Origin: JAJFHI01 sp050633705
GTDB lineage: Bacteria > Pseudomonadota > Alphaproteobacteria > Rhizobiales > Hyphomicrobiaceae
Reading direction: 5' to 3'
DNA length: 64,000 nucleotides
Assembly (NCBI GenBank): GCA_050633705.1
Contig: JBOEGZ010000001.1
Coordinates: forward strand, 466,876 to 530,875
Shown here: piece after piece, positions 26,382-34,958 of the stretch
Numbering within the stretch: the first letter of the stretch is position 1
Layout: every line of letters starts with the position of its first letter
Program-made: the position numbers and the translations under genes
Notes under the pieces: generated by a model
What the model saw: the letters and a program-made list of their open reading frames with translations, nothing else
Databases searched by the model: none
Told to the model about the DNA's origin: nothing

Positions 26382-28886
26382 TTAAGCTGGAACTTTAAGA
26401 CGTCGACTACAGGTCGCAACCGTCTTCTGAATTTCGCGCTCAGACACGGGCTTGGAAAACATATAGCCTTGGACTTCATTGCATCCAGCTTCGATCACAT
26501 TGGCCAAATGACTGTCGGTTTCGACACCTTCTGCCACAGTTTTCATACCAAGTGTTTCAGCAAGATCTGCGACGGCGCGAACAATTGCGACGTTCTGGCG
26601 GCTGTCACCTGATCCGCGAATAAAGGACTGGTCAATCTTGATCTTATCGAACGGGAATGAGCGTAAATAACTCAAAGACGCAAAGCCTGTTCCAAAGTCA
26701 TCGAGTGAAATTTGCACACCATCCGAGCGGAGCATGTGCAAGGTGTCACGCGTGTTGGTGTTGTTGTCCAACAACAGCGACTCTGTGACTTCCAAATGAA
26801 GCCGGCTCGGCGGTAGCCCCGAATCCTTCAAAGCCTGTTGTACTGTTTCGTAGAGATTTCCATCGCCAAATTGCATGGCTGAAAGGTTTACGGAAACGGC
26901 GATCCATTCTGGCCATTCTTTGGCCGCAACGCATGCCGTGTTCAAAGCCCAGGCGCCAAACTTTGATATCAACCCAATGTCTTCAGCCAATGGAATAAAC
27001 AGCCCTGGCGAAACCATCCCTCGGTTTGGATGATACCACCGCATCAATGCTTCACAGCTCGTAACACGTTTGCTTTTAAGGTCTAAAATGGGTTGGTAGT
27101 GCAGCTCAAGTTCATTACCTTCGAAGGCCTGCTGCAGCTCCTGTTCGATTTCACGCTTTTCTAAGAGACGAACTTCAAACTCTCTTTCGAAGAGTTGCAC
27201 CTGCCCGCGTCCTTCGTCTTTTGCACGGTACAAAGCGATGTCGGCTTTCTTTAAAATTTCGTCATGGCCTTTTCCATGTTCCGGAGCAAGTGCAATTCCA
27301 ATGCTGCCACCAATGTTAACTTGCGTTCCATGTATGAAGAACGGGGATGTTAAGGCACCTAGAACTCGTTCTGCTGCGTCCAATGCCGCAGTTTCATCGC
27401 GCACACCTAGTTGAATGATGGCAAACTCGTCACCGCCCAACCGAGACACAAAGTCTGTACCTCGCACAGAAACTTTCAGTCTTTGTGCGACTGACTTCAA
27501 CAATGCATCCCCTGCTGGATGCCCGAGTGTGTCGTTGACCTCTTTGAACCGATCGAGATCAATAAGGAACAGCGCCATTGCCCCATCGGCGGTCGAACGG
27601 CTGACGTTTTCGAGAGACTGGCGCAAGGTTTGGCGGAAATAGTGCCGGTTTGCCAATCCCGTTAGCGTATCGATTTGCGCCAACTGCCGGATTTTTTCTT
27701 CTGCTTGGCGTTTTTCGGTAATGTCTTCATGAATAGCTACACAACCCCCATCGCCATTAGGCTGATACGTAATCAAGATGATCCGACCGTTGTTCAAGAC
27801 ATAGGTAACATCGAACGGCGTGCCGCTGGCAACCTTTGTTGAGTAGGTATGATGCCATTGCTCGAAGTCACCCTGATCCACTCCATCGTCAATACTGCCA
27901 ACCTCACGGCGATGACGAAGTATTTCGCAAAATGGCGTGCCGGGTTCACAAAGGTTTTCCGGCATATCGTATAGATTTTGAAATGTCTTATTCGAGATTA
28001 CGAGATTTTCGTCTGAGTCAAACATCGTTAGCCCGCGCCCCATGTTGTTTAGGGCAATATCAAGACGAAAATTTAATTGTTTCAACTCTTTGCGCTGCGT
28101 CAAAACAGCAATCGTATGAGCCTTAAAAACATCCAAGGCACGTGCCATGTCACCGATTTCATCAGGATCTTCCCGACTGGTAATTTCGACATCGGTTTCG
28201 TTTTTCGCGAGCCGACGCATTGAAGCCGTAATGGCATTGAGACGAAAGGCAATATTGCGAACATTGATAAACGTTATGGGGCCAATCAATACGATAGCTA
28301 TGGCCACCCAAACTCCGACCCAACTCAACAGTTGCCTTGCTGAGGTCGACAGAGTGTTCAAATCTCGACCAGCACCGGTGATCCTATCGCTGCGAAATTC
28401 TTCAATAGATTTTGCAACCTGATGGGCGACTTTTGTGTATTTCGACAACTCTTCTAAAGCACCGTCCTGGGCAAAATTAGCAACCAGAAACAACACCCTT
28501 CGACCGTGATTGGTCAATTGAGGAAGCAAACTAGAAATGGCATCAAGAGATTTTTCCTCTCGATTTAGGGCCATTTCCGACAAGCGGTCGAGGATTTTTT
28601 CCGTCTCTTGACGGTCTTGATCAATGCGAACTCTGTCAAAATGTGTTGGTGCCGCTTCCACGATCCGCCGATGGCGTTCCAACAAGTGTTCAAGTTCGCA
28701 AGCTTCAACAACACCGATCAGACCATCTTCATACAAATGGCGCGCTGCGATCCGCGTGTTTGAAGCAAAATAAATGGATGCGACTGCCAATACACCGACT
28801 GCTGCTACTCCTAAAATGCCAATGACATATAGTTTTGCCGCAACACGAGATCGACCAACAATTGTTTCGATGTTTGGCAGACGCAT
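26382..28886 (-). CDS. Membrane-bound diguanylate cyclase/phosphodiesterase (HAMP-PAS-GGDEF-EAL)
   Basis: An 834-residue c-di-GMP enzyme. TM1 (about 18-42) and TM2 (about 187-208) enclose a helical periplasmic domain of about 145 residues. HAMP (about 208-262), a PAS domain (about 270-390, DITEKRQAEEKIRQL), GGDEF (about 400-560) and EAL (about 575-825) follow. The cyclase active site is intact (RLGGDEFAII) and the inhibitory I-site RxxD lies five residues before it (RGTD). The EAL domain keeps EALMRW, NLS, EVTES, DDFGTG, KID and EGVE, so both activities look possible. The gene starts 11 bases after the stop of the PstS-like binding-protein gene, which suggests that protein feeds the periplasmic domain. 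Confidence 0.92.
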   Translation of the reverse strand: MRLPNIETIVGRSRVAAKLYVIGILGVAAVGVLAVASIYFASNTRIAARHLYEDGLIGVVEACELEHLLERHRRIVEAAPTHFDRVRIDQDRQETEKILDRLSEMALNREEKSLDAISSLLPQLTNHGRRVLFLVANFAQDGALEELSKYTKVAHQVAKSIEEFRSDRITGAGRDLNTLSTSARQLLSWVGVWVAIAIVLIGPITFINVRNIAFRLNAITASMRRLAKNETDVEITSREDPDEIGDMARALDVFKAHTIAVLTQRKELKQLNFRLDIALNNMGRGLTMFDSDENLVISNKTFQNLYDMPENLCEPGTPFCEILRHRREVGSIDDGVDQGDFEQWHHTYSTKVASGTPFDVTYVLNNGRIILITYQPNGDGGCVAIHEDITEKRQAEEKIRQLAQIDTLTGLANRHYFRQTLRQSLENVSRSTADGAMALFLIDLDRFKEVNDTLGHPAGDALLKSVAQRLKVSVRGTDFVSRLGGDEFAIIQLGVRDETAALDAAERVLGALTSPFFIHGTQVNIGGSIGIALAPEHGKGHDEILKKADIALYRAKDEGRGQVQLFEREFEVRLLEKREIEQELQQAFEGNELELHYQPILDLKSKRVTSCEALMRWYHPNRGMVSPGLFIPLAEDIGLISKFGAWALNTACVAAKEWPEWIAVSVNLSAMQFGDGNLYETVQQALKDSGLPPSRLHLEVTESLLLDNNTNTRDTLHMLRSDGVQISLDDFGTGFASLSYLRSFPFDKIKIDQSFIRGSGDSRQNVAIVRAVADLAETLGMKTVAEGVETDSHLANVIEAGCNEVQGYMFSKPVSEREIQKTVATCSRRLKVPA

Positions 28887-28897
28887 ACTATTTTCCG

Positions 28898-29746
28898 TTA
28901 CTCTGCCGCAACTTTGCGGGCAGCTTCAATAAAAGCGAGGATGGAAGTTGATGGCTCCCCTAAAGTCACAAGATTGAGACTTTGTTCGACCGATTTTTCG
29001 GTTTTGATTTCTGGCAAACCGGCTTGTTTAACCAAACCCAACTGGGCAATACCAATTGCACCAGGCGTCTGCTCAACGACTTTGATGAGGTGCTTTGCAC
29101 TTTCAATGCGGATTGCACCGTGAGATGTTAGTGGCTTTTTATTGAGCATCTGCTTGCGAACGGCGACAACGGTTCCGCCGCCATCTTGAACAGCCACGAT
29201 ACGAATATCGCGATCTTCACCACCAACTTCAGACCAGTTTTTGATTTGCCCCAGGAAAATTTTTCGCACCTGATCGAATGTCAACCGACGCACCGGATTG
29301 CTCGGGTGCACGGCAAACGAAATTCGAGTGCTAGAGATATTGAACTCTCTAAGTTTATCGTATGGCAGGCCTTTTGCCGTACGTTTGGCGATCATAATTT
29401 CACCATCCATGCGGGCTGAAATCATGGCCACGTCGGCGCGCTTTTCCAACAGCGCAATGACGCCCCAAATGGACTTGTTTGGAATACAGCTAACTCTAAC
29501 GCCGGCGAGCTTTTCAATCCGTTTGAGATTCGGACCGAGCAACTTGGAATAAAACGTGGTCGACCCTTGCACCTTGACAACGTCTGGTGCTGTCAATGCT
29601 GGCGAACTTGGCCCAGTTTCGGCACGGCTCGTACCACTGCCAGCGACCCCAACTAAAGAGGTCGAGACAATCGCGATACCGTAACCAATGGTGCGGTAGC
29701 CAAATTTCGGTCTCCTAACCGCGTCACGTGCAAATTTTTCAAACAT
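28898..29746 (-). CDS. PstS-like periplasmic substrate-binding protein
   Basis: A 282-residue periplasmic binding protein of the PBP-like (phosphate ABC transporter PstS-related) family. Basic N-terminal residues are followed by a hydrophobic signal segment and ATG-free spacer up to SRAETG, a probable signal-peptidase site. The mature part starts with VVKVQGSTTFYSKLLGP, the strand-loop that binds the oxyanion in PstS. It also contains the hinge segments RISFAVHPSNPVRRLTFDQV and QIKNWSEVGG, common to this family. There are no pst transporter genes nearby. The protein is instead encoded directly before a GGDEF/EAL enzyme, so a sensory role is more likely than uptake. The start is the ATG at 29746; a frame extension of 12 codons lacks support. 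The ligand is unproved. Confidence 0.82.
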   Translation of the reverse strand: MFEKFARDAVRRPKFGYRTIGYGIAIVSTSLVGVAGSGTSRAETGPSSPALTAPDVVKVQGSTTFYSKLLGPNLKRIEKLAGVRVSCIPNKSIWGVIALLEKRADVAMISARMDGEIMIAKRTAKGLPYDKLREFNISSTRISFAVHPSNPVRRLTFDQVRKIFLGQIKNWSEVGGEDRDIRIVAVQDGGGTVVAVRKQMLNKKPLTSHGAIRIESAKHLIKVVEQTPGAIGIAQLGLVKQAGLPEIKTEKSVEQSLNLVTLGEPSTSILAFIEAARKVAAE

Positions 29747-30313
29747 CAATTTAACCCTTTGATCCAAGACGCAACCCCACAAGGTTGCAGATCAAATGCT
29801 GCTATCCTTGATGGCAATTGCCCAATGAATGCAATTTAAGCGTGTATTTGTAAGTAATTCGTTTACTGCGAGAAACTTATTTTTGCCAATGCCCAAAAAA
29901 CCTCGGTGTAAAGGCCATGAAATTGCATGGCGCCGGAGGTCTGACTGGGACAGTAGGAGGTCCGACCGAGACAATTGTTCCGTTTACGCCGACGCCCAAA
30001 CAAGCTCCACGCCCTTTGCCCTCACTCTTGGGCACGATTTCGGTCAGCTACAGAGCCGGGGTTTTCGCCACCAAGAAACGCTAAGAATTCATTTCAAATT
30101 TTCGCATCAATCGTCGTCAGACCTTCATGAAACTGCGTTAGCTTCCCTGGCAAACGAAATAAATTCTCGTTTGAGACAAACCAGAGTGTGGGTTGAAATG
30201 ACACATTTAATGCTTGAATATAATTGGGCCAACATAGCCGTAATTGTCCTACTCACAATCGCCCCAATATGGGCGCTGGCTCAACTGTTCCTGTAAATCG
30301 CCAGAACGCGAAC
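29747..30313. other. Intergenic gap before the binding-protein gene
   Basis: About 570 bases separate the binding-protein gene from the stop of the 1435-codon gene. There is a direct repeat GGAGGTCTGAC (29935) / GGAGGTCCGAC (29956), 21 bases apart, which could be a tandem operator. A possible 32-codon frame lies at 30198-30296. A longer plus-strand open frame through the middle has no family resemblance. Confidence 0.4.
30198..30296 (+). CDS. Possible small membrane protein, 32 residues
   Basis: An open frame beginning ATGACACATTTAATG encodes MTHLMLEYNWANIAVIVLLT followed by IAPIWALAQLFL. This is one hydrophobic helix that could cross the membrane. GGG about seven bases upstream is a poor ribosome-binding site. 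It runs opposite to both neighbours and stops 17 bases before the end of the fusion gene. Small single-pass proteins like this are often missed, but chance cannot be excluded and I recognise no family. Confidence 0.3.
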   Translation: MTHLMLEYNWANIAVIVLLTIAPIWALAQLFL

Positions 30314-33300
30314 CTACTCGGCAGCCAGTGCGACTTCTGCTTTCGGAAGCGAGATAGGACCTTGCTCGATAGTCTCTATTGCGCATTGCTCAATCGGCGG
30401 TTCTGCTTGTTGCAACAATGAAATGTCGCCGGATGACAGCATTCGAACTCGGTCACCGTTAGACAAAACGTTCAAACCGCTTACGCCAACGGTCATTGCA
30501 ACGTTGTGTTCACGAGCAACAATCGACATGTGGCTCAACCAACCGCCGACTTGTGCGATGACACCAGATGACTTTAAGACCTCAGGCAACCATGCCGGGT
30601 GGATCATCGAAGAAACAATAATGTCACCTTCTTCAAAACCTTCGATCGCACCGCCAACTTCTGCAATATTGGCTGGCACGACAACAACACGGCCTTCGAC
30701 ATTCTCCGTCCCCGACACACGGATGCCTCTCAATGCAGACGTTCGTTTTGACAAACGATCGCTGGCCTCGACGTCGCCACCAATACAATTTTGCTCAACA
30801 TCACTTGGACGCAAAATTGGTGGCAGCGGGTCAATTTTCTTAAAGCTCTGAAATTGCTCACGCCGCTTTTGTGCCAAACCCCTCAATTGTGGACACGTGC
30901 GCGAATTTAGACGAAAAATTTCGTCAGTCTCGAGGAAGAACACCAATCCATCCAACGCAAACCGGGCATCAAGCGCTAGAACAATGCCGCGTAGGATTGC
31001 GTATTCCCGCAACACGTGATGCTTTGCATCCTCTTTGAGCGTTTGAAACTTGCGTGCACGTGACACCGCTTTTGCAACCGATTTAGGCCAAGATTGGCTT
31101 TCAGGCCGTGGCGAGCCTGCCTCATTGAAATCACCCTCCTCACGACTGCGCCAAAGAGCATCTAAGGCTTGCTCGGTTGCCTGGTGCAACGCCTCAGTTT
31201 CTTCATAATAGCGTGGGACGGCGAGTTCATAATCCAACCGAGCCCGATGACCGAGTTTTTCTAGGCTTACCGAGAGACGCTCCTCTTCGGGTGCCAGCGG
31301 CACAAAATGTAACGACTTGGCCAGCAACGTCTGGGGAATATTCGCCATGACGGCAGCATCATCACCGTCGACAGTTTGCAATTGCCGGCGCGCATCATCC
31401 AGATAGAAACGGGCTGCAACATTGACGACGTCGACTTCTACATGTGCATCGTAGAGATAGCTCTCGACCTGGTCTTGAAAGAGTTGCACAAGTTCGGATG
31501 AAGATAATTTGTTGAAATTCAACGCCGCGACATAACGCAAATCGTCCTGGTCTTGGCGCATGACAACATCGCGGAAATTAGATTCAATCTTGTCGCTGTT
31601 GCGCCTAAGTTGGCGCGCCGCTTTGCGCCCAACTGTGATCGTGCGTGCGCGTTCTTGCGATTTGTCCACATAGAGCCGTCCGAAAAGCGTCACGTGATAA
31701 GGGTCAGCCGTCTCTTCAACGGGATAGGTAATCGACAAGCGTTGCAATGCCAGGTCCATGCTCCCACCCGGCTGCCACATGGCCTCCAATAGCGAGAGCG
31801 AGAGTGGCGTCGGCCGTGGCAACATTTCAGACATTTCGTTTTGCTGAAAGCGGACGGAGTCATCGTGCTGAAAGCGGACAGAATTGTTCTGCTCGAAACG
31901 AACGGTGTCGCCTTGAGCAACAACGAGGTTTAAAATTCGCCGCCATTCATTGCGCTCAGCAGACAATTCCCCATGCGATAACACGGTGATATCCCGCGTT
32001 TGCAGAATATAAAAGCAACCGTTGGCATAGGCCCATTCGATATCTTGCGGCGCATCAAAAATCGCTTCAATTTTGCAACCTATTTCAATCAGCGCCTTGA
32101 GATTTATGAGCGCCTGCTCGGCATGTAAAGTGCGGCCCGTGATGCGCCCAAATCGAAAAACTTTCGGTGCAACACGTCCAGATACGAGATCCTCTCCACA
32201 TCCCTCAACCATCTCCACCATCATGTTTCCGGCAGATTGTGGGTCTTCGGTAAACATCACGCCAGCAAATTCGGCAGGGATCATCGGCTGCAACAAAATG
32301 TTTAAAGCACCCGCGTCACCACCATAGGCTTGCACACGCGGCGCATGATAGGCTGCCATCACTTCCTCAAGGGCGTCTTTGAAGGTGTCGACCTCGACAT
32401 CTAAAACGGTTTCAAAGACGCCAGCAAAACTTGTCTGAGCGCCATCTTCTCCCGTTGCAGAACTGCGTACCGAAATCTTCTTAGAACCAACTTTGCGCCA
32501 CAGATATCGACGCATCCTTCTGCGCCAAACTTCGTCTTGCTGCGCATACTCACCGAGAAACTTGTGCGTTAGAACCAAGCCTGATGGGACCGTGATCCCT
32601 TGCTCGTTCAATTGCGCCAACCTCAAGGCTTTATTTCCTGCACTGTGCAACGCCGTTGGATCTTCAAGACTAACGATGCCAGGATGGCGTTGCGACACTT
32701 TACGCCACAATCGGCGTCCCGTTTTAACGGGGTGTTTCAGAGCGGAATAATCAACGAAAAAGATTACCCGTTGAGCAATTAACAACAAGGCGCTGACGAC
32801 AAGATAAAGCCCGGCGGCTGATGACAACCACGTCACCATCAAGCCAAGCAAAGGCGTCGCAATCAGCCAAATGATGACGCGGTGCCATCTTTTTTGGGCC
32901 ACGACACGGTGCAGATAGCCACCAAGCAACACGGCAAAAACAATCGCCAGGAGATTGTAAGGGTCAGGTTGAGACAGGTCGCCGAGCCACAGAAAACTCG
33001 TCGGAAGTTGCCTACCAACGGCGGAAACGGCTTCAACACATAAGGCCAGCACTGGCAAAAATGCCAAGGCCAATAAATTACGCATCGGCGTTAGGTTGTG
33101 GTGTTGGTAGAGCATTTGGATGGCGCGCGCACGCCGGCGTGGTTCGCTTTTCAAGCGTGCTTTAAGTTCCTTCATTTCAGGCGCGAGCTTGCGAGCAACC
33201 TGACTATCGCGGTCGGCTTTTACGGCAAAAGGTAAAACCAATAGCCGTGAAAGTAGCGCTAGAAGGCAAAGGCCTACAACCAACCCAGTGTATTGCGAAA

Positions 33301-34621
33301 CATAAAGCAATAACTGAGTTAGAGCGTATTTTCCCATTTCCCAGAAGTTTACAAAAATTCCCTGTTGCGCCCGCATCTGCAGTTCAGCGACATGGGCTGG
33401 CAATTTTCGGGGCTTGGCAAATTCCCAGGGTTGGGTATAGCGGCCACGGAAATCATGCCCCTTGCGTGTCGCCAACAAGCCGAGGATCTCGGCATAAAAA
33501 CAGCTTCGGCGATCGTAACACGGTGCGATAATTGGCGCATTTGGAAGATCAGCTAACATTTTTTCTAATGCTGGTGTCGGCGTTGGCCGTATTGGAAAAT
33601 TCACAGCACCTGGCAAATGCCCTGTTGCAAACTCTCCAGGGTATCGCACATCGACAAATGCCGCTTTTTCATTTTCAATCAGCCCCTGAACCGCTTGGGT
33701 CGTCAACAACGTTTTTTGATTTGGAAACGATGGCAGAGCCCGGAGTTTGTCGAGCGAACGGGCAGACCTGCCGTCGAGACTGCGTCCCTCAACTAACCAT
33801 TTTTCAAGTCCACCGATAATGAATCGACAGTCAATACCGTGCTTTGCCAACCGCGCACACGTCTCAGAGCTCCGGTTACCATTGTGGCAAAACACAACAA
33901 CTGTCTTTTTCGCAAGGCTCAAATCTTCAGCGTCAATGTCAGGAAAACGTATTCTATCAGCGGTCGGCAGCGTCCCCATTTCTGTCTCTGGGGTTTCGCG
34001 AATATCAAGAAAGCGCGGTGCCGTTTCATCACCTTTTTCGGCAAGCCGGATCATTTTTTCGACTTGATCTGTCGAAATTCCTTGGGCGTTAGCTGCTTGA
34101 CCGGAAAAGGACGTTTCTTTCAATGCTGCATCAAGAGACTTTCCACCAGTGGCTTTCGGTGTGGCCCGTAGCAATGTTGCTTCCAGGCGCGCGCGCTCGG
34201 CTTCATGCTGGGAAACGACGAGATAGATATTGGTGATGACTGAGGTCAAAACAAAAACCATCAGAACTGGCCAAGCAAAACGTTTCCAACCCGTATTTGG
34301 CAGGGTCTGATTGCGCCGCCTTGAACTTCTTTGTCCAACGTGCGCTCCAACCGCAAGCGCGCCACCACCGAGCAGCGCTGAAGCCAACGCCGCAAGTTGG
34401 GACAGTCCAGAAATCGACCCCACAACAAGTTCAGGAGACGGAATGGCCGCAGCGGGATGGCTGGCAAGAAGGCTTGTTAGTCCTGCCCAAATCCCAGCAA
34501 GACAAACAAATGGAGGCCGTTTGCACGACCACCCCCTAATTAAATTCAAAGCACCCCAATTGCTATTTTGGGTTGTATTTGCGTTCGAAACTTTGAAGTC
34601 AAACATTCGCCAAATATTCAT
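30314..34621 (-). CDS. Two rhodanese domains + YidC/Oxa1-type insertase + PEP-synthase/Rph-like phosphotransferase in one protein
   Basis: One uninterrupted 1435-residue protein. Hydrophobic segments lie at about 36-58, 65-95 and 115-137. Rhodanese 1 (about 183-285) has the active loop CHNGNRS from Cys245. Rhodanese 2 (about 303-400) has CYDRRS from Cys368, one residue shorter than normal. Residues 428-620 match the YidC core: SRLLVLPFAVKA with Arg459 at the place of the essential groove arginine, a charged cytoplasmic hairpin, and FLWLGDLSQPDPYNLL. Residues 645-880 are a PPDK-N ATP-grasp domain (SVRSSATGEDG, SFAGVFET, AGVMFTEDP, DIEWA, ILQTRDI). A helical region follows, and a swivelling phosphohistidine domain ends the protein with His1364 in GGWLSHMSIVARE. 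The PEP/pyruvate barrel is absent, as in rifampin phosphotransferase. I know no characterised protein of this layout and cannot give its substrate. Confidence 0.85.
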   Translation of the reverse strand: MNIWRMFDFKVSNANTTQNSNWGALNLIRGWSCKRPPFVCLAGIWAGLTSLLASHPAAAIPSPELVVGSISGLSQLAALASALLGGGALAVGAHVGQRSSRRRNQTLPNTGWKRFAWPVLMVFVLTSVITNIYLVVSQHEAERARLEATLLRATPKATGGKSLDAALKETSFSGQAANAQGISTDQVEKMIRLAEKGDETAPRFLDIRETPETEMGTLPTADRIRFPDIDAEDLSLAKKTVVVFCHNGNRSSETCARLAKHGIDCRFIIGGLEKWLVEGRSLDGRSARSLDKLRALPSFPNQKTLLTTQAVQGLIENEKAAFVDVRYPGEFATGHLPGAVNFPIRPTPTPALEKMLADLPNAPIIAPCYDRRSCFYAEILGLLATRKGHDFRGRYTQPWEFAKPRKLPAHVAELQMRAQQGIFVNFWEMGKYALTQLLLYVSQYTGLVVGLCLLALLSRLLVLPFAVKADRDSQVARKLAPEMKELKARLKSEPRRRARAIQMLYQHHNLTPMRNLLALAFLPVLALCVEAVSAVGRQLPTSFLWLGDLSQPDPYNLLAIVFAVLLGGYLHRVVAQKRWHRVIIWLIATPLLGLMVTWLSSAAGLYLVVSALLLIAQRVIFFVDYSALKHPVKTGRRLWRKVSQRHPGIVSLEDPTALHSAGNKALRLAQLNEQGITVPSGLVLTHKFLGEYAQQDEVWRRRMRRYLWRKVGSKKISVRSSATGEDGAQTSFAGVFETVLDVEVDTFKDALEEVMAAYHAPRVQAYGGDAGALNILLQPMIPAEFAGVMFTEDPQSAGNMMVEMVEGCGEDLVSGRVAPKVFRFGRITGRTLHAEQALINLKALIEIGCKIEAIFDAPQDIEWAYANGCFYILQTRDITVLSHGELSAERNEWRRILNLVVAQGDTVRFEQNNSVRFQHDDSVRFQQNEMSEMLPRPTPLSLSLLEAMWQPGGSMDLALQRLSITYPVEETADPYHVTLFGRLYVDKSQERARTITVGRKAARQLRRNSDKIESNFRDVVMRQDQDDLRYVAALNFNKLSSSELVQLFQDQVESYLYDAHVEVDVVNVAARFYLDDARRQLQTVDGDDAAVMANIPQTLLAKSLHFVPLAPEEERLSVSLEKLGHRARLDYELAVPRYYEETEALHQATEQALDALWRSREEGDFNEAGSPRPESQSWPKSVAKAVSRARKFQTLKEDAKHHVLREYAILRGIVLALDARFALDGLVFFLETDEIFRLNSRTCPQLRGLAQKRREQFQSFKKIDPLPPILRPSDVEQNCIGGDVEASDRLSKRTSALRGIRVSGTENVEGRVVVVPANIAEVGGAIEGFEEGDIIVSSMIHPAWLPEVLKSSGVIAQVGGWLSHMSIVAREHNVAMTVGVSGLNVLSNGDRVRMLSSGDISLLQQAEPPIEQCAIETIEQGPISLPKAEVALAAE
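31844..31915 (-). repeat. Three tandem 24-bp units inside the fusion gene
   Basis: Units at 31844-31867, 31868-31891 and 31892-31915 are in-frame copies of one another; the first two share 13 leading bases and the third is more diverged. They encode the eight-residue repeats DTVRFEQN, NSVRFQHD and DSVRFQQN (about residues 905-928) in the linker after the ATP-grasp domain. Confidence 0.85.
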
Positions 34622-34958
34622 GAAAATCGACTGCTTTTATATGATTACAATAACATTAACGAAATAATTTATATTCAAATTTGAATAATCAGCAAGCACT
34701 TATTTCTACCTTAGCGTGTATTTGGCGTGTTGTATGTCACCAACTCCGAAAGAACTGACGTTGTAAAACATCAATTTGAAGTTCATGCACCGCGATCGGA
34801 ACCACCTATGCTAGGAAGCGTTTAATGAGACTGCAGGTGACGCAATCGTTTGAACCATGAAAGTGATGAGTTCAAACACCGCTGTCGTCTTGCAGCCGTC
34901 GACGAAATGTCGAATCTTTGAAATCAAGTTTACTCAGACGCAACGAAGGAGCGCCGAA
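34622..34958. other. Divergent promoter region between the fusion gene and the RND pump genes
   Basis: About 340 bases, A/T-rich near the fusion gene. It should contain both promoters and includes the palindrome at 34672-34687. The adaptor frame is open from an ATG at 34857, but I place that start at 34959. No other gene is visible. Confidence 0.5.
34672..34687. promoter_or_regulatory. Perfect 16-bp palindrome TATTCAAATTTGAATA, probable operator
   Basis: All eight base pairs on each side of the centre match. It starts 51 bases upstream of the fusion-gene ATG and lies 270 bases from the pump start. TTC-GAA palindromes of this size are typical targets of MarR-type and similar dimeric repressors. 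No regulator gene is adjacent, so the protein that binds is unknown. Confidence 0.5.

Noticed and set aside
29829..30197. Plus-strand frame of about 120 codons upstream of the possible 32-residue protein
   Set aside because: Composition looks random (many Arg, Ser and His, no fold) and nothing supports its start. Only the last hydrophobic part could be real.
30314..34621. Assembly artefact joining separate rhodanese, YidC and PEP-synthase genes
   Set aside because: The frame is uninterrupted, the linkers are protein-like with matching composition, and the gene has sensible neighbours. I cannot fully exclude it without reads, but nothing in the sequence points to a join.
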